From Betaproteobacteria bacterium RIFCSPLOWO2_02_FULL_62_17 (GTDB taxonomy: Bacteria > Pseudomonadota > Gammaproteobacteria > Burkholderiales > SG8-39), in contig MEQV01000153.1 in NCBI GenBank assembly GCA_001770355.1, positions 1 through 9,704 of the forward strand: a stretch of DNA of 9,704 bases. Direction: 5' to 3'. Below, piece after piece: positions 6,468 through 9,704 of the stretch; position 1 is the first letter of the stretch; the number at the start of each line of letters is the position of its first letter. The notes under the pieces were generated by a model. That model saw only the letters and a program-made list of their open reading frames with translations. It was not told where the DNA came from and ran no database searches. Made by a program: the position numbers and the translations under genes.

Positions 6468-7172
6468 TCAGCGCAGCTTCGCGCGGAAATGATCCCAGGT
6501 GCGTTGAAACAGACCCGGCGTCCAGAGCTTCTCCCGGCATAGCGCCAGTTCCTCCGGGTTGAACGCGTACGGCTTGCCTATCTGCATGGCCATGTACTGG
6601 CGGTAAGCGTTCTCTTCCAGGTAGTTTGCCAGCACGAAAGCCTCGACAATATCCTTGCCGACTATGGCGGCACCGTGCGACTTCATCAGCGCCGCCGGGC
6701 GCTCGCCCAGTGTCGCGGCCAGCTTGTCGGCCATCGGGCGGTTGTTGATCGAGTTGGGCGAATCGAGCACCGGCACCGGATAAAGGAGCGAACCTTGTGC
6801 ATAGACCGGCTGGTAGCTCGCACCGACCATGGTGAGAAAGGTGGTCCACTTGGAATGCGCGTGCACCACGGCATTCACCTCGGGCCGCGCCCGGTAGACA
6901 CCGCAATGCAGGTGGCATTCAAGCGGCGGGTTAGCCCTGCCTTCGATCAGCTTGCCCTCCAGATCGATGGCGCAGATGTCATCGACCGTCAGCGCGCTGC
7001 GCTGACACGAGCCGATGTTGATGAGAACGCGGTTCTCCCCCGCACGCGCGCTGACATGGCCGTTGTAGTCGATGATGTCGGCCTGCTCCAGCATGCGCAC
7101 GCAGTCGACGATCTGTTGCTTCAGTGCCGCTTCCGGCATCTGCCCGCTCTCCATTGACAACTGCGCGCTCAT
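6468..7172 (-). CDS. Class II aldolase/adducin family protein (copy 1)
   Basis: This encodes a 234-residue cytoplasmic, metal-dependent protein of the class II aldolase/adducin family, related to L-fuculose-phosphate aldolase, ribulose-5-phosphate 4-epimerase and aromatic-acid decarboxylases of the same fold. The substrate loop reads NGHVSAR (37-43). The acidic residue is E85 in PLECHLH, and the metal ligands are H104 and H106 in VVHAHS and H166 in SHGAAI, so the active site looks complete. The length is normal. The start at 7172 overlaps the stop of the upstream GST gene in an ATGA arrangement (7169-7172). No purine-rich ribosome site precedes it, so translation is probably coupled to the GST. 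The frame extends 17 codons upstream, but that is GST coding sequence. The exact reaction (aldol cleavage, epimerisation or decarboxylation) cannot be told; no sugar kinase nearby supports a sugar-phosphate role. Confidence 0.9.
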   Translation of the reverse strand: MSAQLSMESGQMPEAALKQQIVDCVRMLEQADIIDYNGHVSARAGENRVLINIGSCQRSALTVDDICAIDLEGKLIEGRANPPLECHLHCGVYRARPEVNAVVHAHSKWTTFLTMVGASYQPVYAQGSLLYPVPVLDSPNSINNRPMADKLAATLGERPAALMKSHGAAIVGKDIVEAFVLANYLEENAYRQYMAMQIGKPYAFNPEELALCREKLWTPGLFQRTWDHFRAKLR

Positions 7173-7876
7173 TGGGCCGTGGCCGCGGCGGGCACGCCTT
7201 GCGCGACGAACTTCGCGAGCCAACGCTTGCGTTTATGCAGATTCTGATGCCAGGCGGCCTCGATCTCGGGGATGGTCGACGATTTCACCGCCGGCGCGGC
7301 CAGCAACGCGTCGCGCCAGGCGAGCAGATGCGGAAACCTCTCGATGAGGCCCAGCGGCCGCAGCCGGTCCATGAAGGTGTAGCGCTGCAGAAAAGGCGCG
7401 TAAGCCGCATCGACCAGCGACAACTTCGGCCCGTTGAAATAGGGGCCGGCGTTGCCGCGTTCGGCGAGCGCCGCCTCGATCTTGCCGAAGGGAGCGGGGA
7501 TTTTGGCGATGCGTGCGACAAACTCCTCCTCGGAGTCGGCATATGCCGCCCCGGTCACGGCGCTGGAAAAGGTGGTCACGTAATCGGTCCAGGCGCGGTT
7601 GCGCGCCCGCGCGATCGCATCCGCGGGATGCAGGCGGGGCGGCACGGTTTCGTCCAGGTATTCGGCGATGGCATTCGATTCGAACAGCGCGTGCTTGCCG
7701 TCGATCTGCAGCACCGGCACCTTGGCATGCGGCGAGATGGCGAGGAACCATTCGGGCCGCTGGTCGGGATCGATGTAGTTGATTTCGTAAGGGATCTGTT
7801 TTTCGCGCAGCACGATCGCCGCGCGCTGCACCCAGGGACAGGTGGTGAAACTGCAAAGCATTAACCGGGATGCCAT
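7169..7876 (-). CDS. Glutathione S-transferase, cysteine-type (omega-like)
   Basis: This encodes a 235-residue cytoplasmic glutathione S-transferase. The N-terminal thioredoxin-fold domain starts CSFTTCPWVQRA, where C13 in CPWVQR is the likely catalytic cysteine, as in omega- and beta-like GSTs that act as thiol transferases or glutathionyl-conjugate reductases. VP (53-54) supplies the cis-proline and FESNAIAEYL (65-74) the gamma-glutamyl contact. The all-alpha C-terminal domain keeps LSLVDAAYAPFLQR (152-165) with its capping aspartate D156. The last 25 residues form a basic tail, HKRKRWLAKF, then an alanine-rich end that overlaps the aldolase start. The start at 7876 is set by AGGAGG (7882-7887) five bases upstream. 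It sits between two class II aldolase genes on one strand, suggesting a shared catabolic role such as thiol-dependent processing of an intermediate, but this is inference. Confidence 0.92.
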   Translation of the reverse strand: MASRLMLCSFTTCPWVQRAAIVLREKQIPYEINYIDPDQRPEWFLAISPHAKVPVLQIDGKHALFESNAIAEYLDETVPPRLHPADAIARARNRAWTDYVTTFSSAVTGAAYADSEEEFVARIAKIPAPFGKIEAALAERGNAGPYFNGPKLSLVDAAYAPFLQRYTFMDRLRPLGLIERFPHLLAWRDALLAAPAVKSSTIPEIEAAWHQNLHKRKRWLAKFVAQGVPAAATAQ

Positions 7877-7907
7877 GAACACCTCCTTTGATGAACCGTT
7901 GCCGCGT

Positions 7908-7930
7908 GGCCGGGAACTTCCGCTCCGGCC
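7908..7930. promoter_or_regulatory. GC-rich hairpin in the aldolase copy 2-GST gap
   Basis: GGCCGG (7908-7913) and CCGGCC (7925-7930) form a perfect 6-base stem with an 11-base loop in the 134-base gap upstream of the GST gene. Outer bases AACCG (7894-7898) and CGGTT (7930-7934) give an alternative pairing. In transcripts from the right it lies after the aldolase stop and before the GST ribosome site, so it could be a terminator or processing site, or part of the GST leader. No T-run follows, and I found no convincing GST promoter by eye. Confidence 0.25.
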
Positions 7931-8010
7931 GGTTACCGAGGGGCGATGCTGGCACAGGGCGACCGACCTTGCAATCGATCGAGGTCCAGGTGCCGGCAAT
8001 CAATATGCGC

Positions 8011-8748
8011 TTACCACCTGACCTGGCTGCGCCACAGATCCCAGGCGCGCATTCCGGCGCCCTGATTGACGACATCGGCGAGCCTGCCCTCTTCCTCGTC
8101 GAGCGCCGCCAGCGGCATGCCGCCGCTCAGCGCCAGGGCCATGTGCTGAATGCGCGCGTTCACTTCGGTGTAGACGGCGCGAAACACCGCCGTCTGCAAT
8201 GTCGGGCCGCAGGCCACGCTGCCATGGGCGCGCATCAGGACAATATCGTTGCTGCCCATTACCTCGATCAGCGCAACACCCTTCTCGGCGTTGCCGACCA
8301 GCATGTCGGTGGCGCCGAATTTTTCGGCGATGTCGAATACCGGCACACCCGCCGCAATGAAACCCGCATTGTGGAACATTGCCCGCATCGGCACGCCCAC
8401 CAGGCCGAAGGGCACCACCGAGGGCGAGTGGCTGTGCACCACGGACATCACCTCCGGCCGCGCTTTGTAGATCTCACCGTGAATAAAACGCTCGAGAAAG
8501 CTGCCGCGTCCGTTGGCATTGACCGGGTTGCTGTCCAGGTCGTACTCGATGATGTCCTCGGGGGTGACGCGCGCCGGCGAGATCGAGCGCGCCATGAGAT
8601 AGCGCTCGGGCGCCGCCGGGTGCCGTTGCGACACGTGGCCGAAGGCGTCGACCACGCCCTGGGCGGCCAGGATGCGGCTCGCCGCGGCAAGATCCGCCAG
8701 GGTTTCCGCGCTGACCGGCCCGCCGGTCGTTGGTACTTTATTGTTCAT
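8011..8748 (-). CDS. Class II aldolase/adducin family protein (copy 2), decarboxylase-like
   Basis: This encodes a 245-residue class II aldolase/adducin protein, presumably cytoplasmic and divalent-metal dependent. The substrate loop is AFGHVSQR (35-42). The catalytic acid is E86 in FLERFIHGEIY, and the metal ligands are H105 and H107 in VVHSHS and H175 in MRAHGS. Features such as MARSISPARVTPEDI (52-66) and the segment after the His pair (PFGLVGVPMRAMFHNAGFI, 113-131) look more like the subgroup linked to aromatic-acid breakdown, which includes 3,4-dihydroxyphthalate decarboxylases, than like sugar-phosphate aldolases; that impression is from memory and needs a tree. The start at 8748 is preceded by AAAGAG seven bases upstream and lies nine bases after the stop of the binding-protein gene, so the two form an operon. 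It is clearly diverged from copy 1: the motifs are shared but the surroundings differ. Confidence 0.9.
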   Translation of the reverse strand: MNNKVPTTGGPVSAETLADLAAASRILAAQGVVDAFGHVSQRHPAAPERYLMARSISPARVTPEDIIEYDLDSNPVNANGRGSFLERFIHGEIYKARPEVMSVVHSHSPSVVPFGLVGVPMRAMFHNAGFIAAGVPVFDIAEKFGATDMLVGNAEKGVALIEVMGSNDIVLMRAHGSVACGPTLQTAVFRAVYTEVNARIQHMALALSGGMPLAALDEEEGRLADVVNQGAGMRAWDLWRSQVRW

Positions 8749-8757
8749 GGGGACTCT

Positions 8758-9704
8758 TTAAATGACAACCTTGGTCATCATCCCTTGCGGAAAGATTTCC
8801 TCGGGTTTGAACTGCCGGTGCGCGATGCCCTGCTGATAGGTATACAGCGCCATCTGCTCCCAGGTGGCGCGGTTTTCCTCGATGCCGTAGGGGACGGATC
8901 GCCGCCGAAAAGATCGCGCATCTTCCTGGCGTAGATCGGCATCCACGCCAGCGGGTAGCGCGACACCGCCGGGTCGAACAGGCGCTCGATGCTGCGCCGC
9001 TTGGATTCCTGGAATGCGTTGTAGAGATTGCGCGCCACCCAGGGGTGCTCCTCAACCAGCGCTTTTTTCATCGCGATGATGTGCATGATCGGCCAGACCT
9101 GCGTCCTGGCAAAATATTTCTCTTCCATCTCCAGGTAGTCGGGGAACAGGCGCGCCACGTCGGGATGCCCCTGAAGAAAGCAATCCGGCGGCCGCGCGAT
9201 GATGGCGCAGTCGATCTCGCCCGAGGCCAGCATCTGGCTGAGCGACTTGTCGGCGACACGGGTCAGTTTCAGGCCCTTGGGGAGATTGAGTTCGACTTTC
9301 TCCTCGCGGCCGGGCGAATTCGCGCCCGCCTGATACCAATCCACGTCGGTGAGCTTCACGCCCTTGTCGTTGTGCATCCAGCCGCGCATGTAGACCGCGG
9401 CCGAATGCGCCCACTCGGGCGAGCCGACCTTCTTGCCCTTGAGGTCCTTTACGCTCTTGATCCTGCTCTTGCGGTTGACGTAGAAGGAACTGAAACGGAA
9501 CAGGCGCGAGCAGATGACGGGAAGTCCGATGATGTCGCTGTCCTTGCGCGTCACCTGCGTGGTGAATTTCGCGAAGGACAATTCCGAGAGATCGAACTCG
9601 CGATTCGTGGTAAAGCGCGCGAAACACTCATGATGTCCAAGCGTCATCCAGTTGAGCTCGATACCCTCGGGCTTGACCAGGCCCATGCGCAGATCGCGGA
9701 AGTG
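8758..9704 (-). pseudogene. 4,5-dihydroxyphthalate decarboxylase-like / PBP2-type substrate-binding protein, frameshifted, 5' end outside window
   Basis: This gene encodes a type 2 periplasmic-binding-fold protein of the group annotated as ABC substrate-binding protein or 4,5-dihydroxyphthalate decarboxylase. From the right edge the frame reads 270 residues: GLVKPEGIELNW near the start, SVKDLKGKKVGSPEW in the middle, then SGEIDCAIIARPPD and finally MRDLFGGDP. There the frame is lost. The expected continuation YGIEENRATWEQ...KPEEIF is present one frame over (8889-8758) and ends in a normal stop. The shift maps to four G on the + strand at 8890-8893 (C on the coding strand); one more base restores DPSPYGIEEN. 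About 315 residues are visible and the family is about 325-330, so only the first dozen or so lie outside the window, and a secretion signal cannot be judged. It may be a true pseudogene or a one-base sequencing error in an intact gene. Confidence 0.85.

Noticed and set aside
7888..8934. 348-codon plus-strand open frame opposite aldolase copy 2
   Set aside because: Antisense shadow of a gene with complete metal-site motifs; composition typical of GC-rich non-coding frames.

Overview
The window is a GC-rich, densely packed piece of a proteobacterial chromosome. The gene mix suggests a betaproteobacterium, most likely Burkholderiales: a Bug-type periplasmic receptor, a CocE/NonD-type hydrolase, stand-alone class II aldolase/adducin proteins and a 4,5-dihydroxyphthalate-decarboxylase-like binding protein are typical of the catabolic accessory regions of that group. 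This placement is inferred from gene content, not from a marker gene. I see no rRNA, tRNA, CRISPR array, insertion sequence or integrase, and no gene-free stretch longer than about 255 bases.

Layout, left to right. (1) The C-terminal half of a class II fumarase (fumC, + strand, 1-717) runs in from the left edge. (2) It converges, 13 bases apart, with a minus-strand Bug/TctC-type solute receptor (731-1720). (3) A divergent region of about 250 bases separates that gene from a plus-strand pair: an AroE-like dehydrogenase (1974-2816) and a TerC/YjbE-family membrane protein (2847-3575), 30 bases apart and probably co-transcribed. (4) This pair converges with a minus-strand aldo/keto reductase (3597-4550). 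(5) A 138-base divergent promoter region containing a perfect inverted repeat leads to a plus-strand CocE/NonD-family hydrolase (4689-6425). (6) The rest is a minus-strand run, in transcription order: a PBP2-type protein related to 4,5-dihydroxyphthalate decarboxylase (9704-8758, frameshifted, its first residues beyond the right edge), a class II aldolase/adducin protein (8748-8011), a cysteine-type glutathione S-transferase (7876-7169) and a second class II aldolase/adducin protein (7172-6468) whose start codon overlaps the GST stop.

Fumarase is housekeeping central metabolism. The remaining genes look like pieces of uptake and breakdown of small carboxylated, hydroaromatic or aromatic compounds: two binding proteins, a dehydrogenase, a reductase, a hydrolase, two metal-dependent lyases or decarboxylases and a GST. 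No substrate can be read from the sequence.

The points most worth a second look are: the AroE-like protein has changed residues in its shikimate pocket; the CocE-like hydrolase keeps its serine but lacks the aspartate and histidine at the usual triad positions; the binding-protein gene has a one-base frameshift in a short homopolymer; and the compact module of binding protein, aldolase, GST and aldolase may be an uncharacterised catabolic operon. No clearly novel defence, mobile or RNA system is visible.
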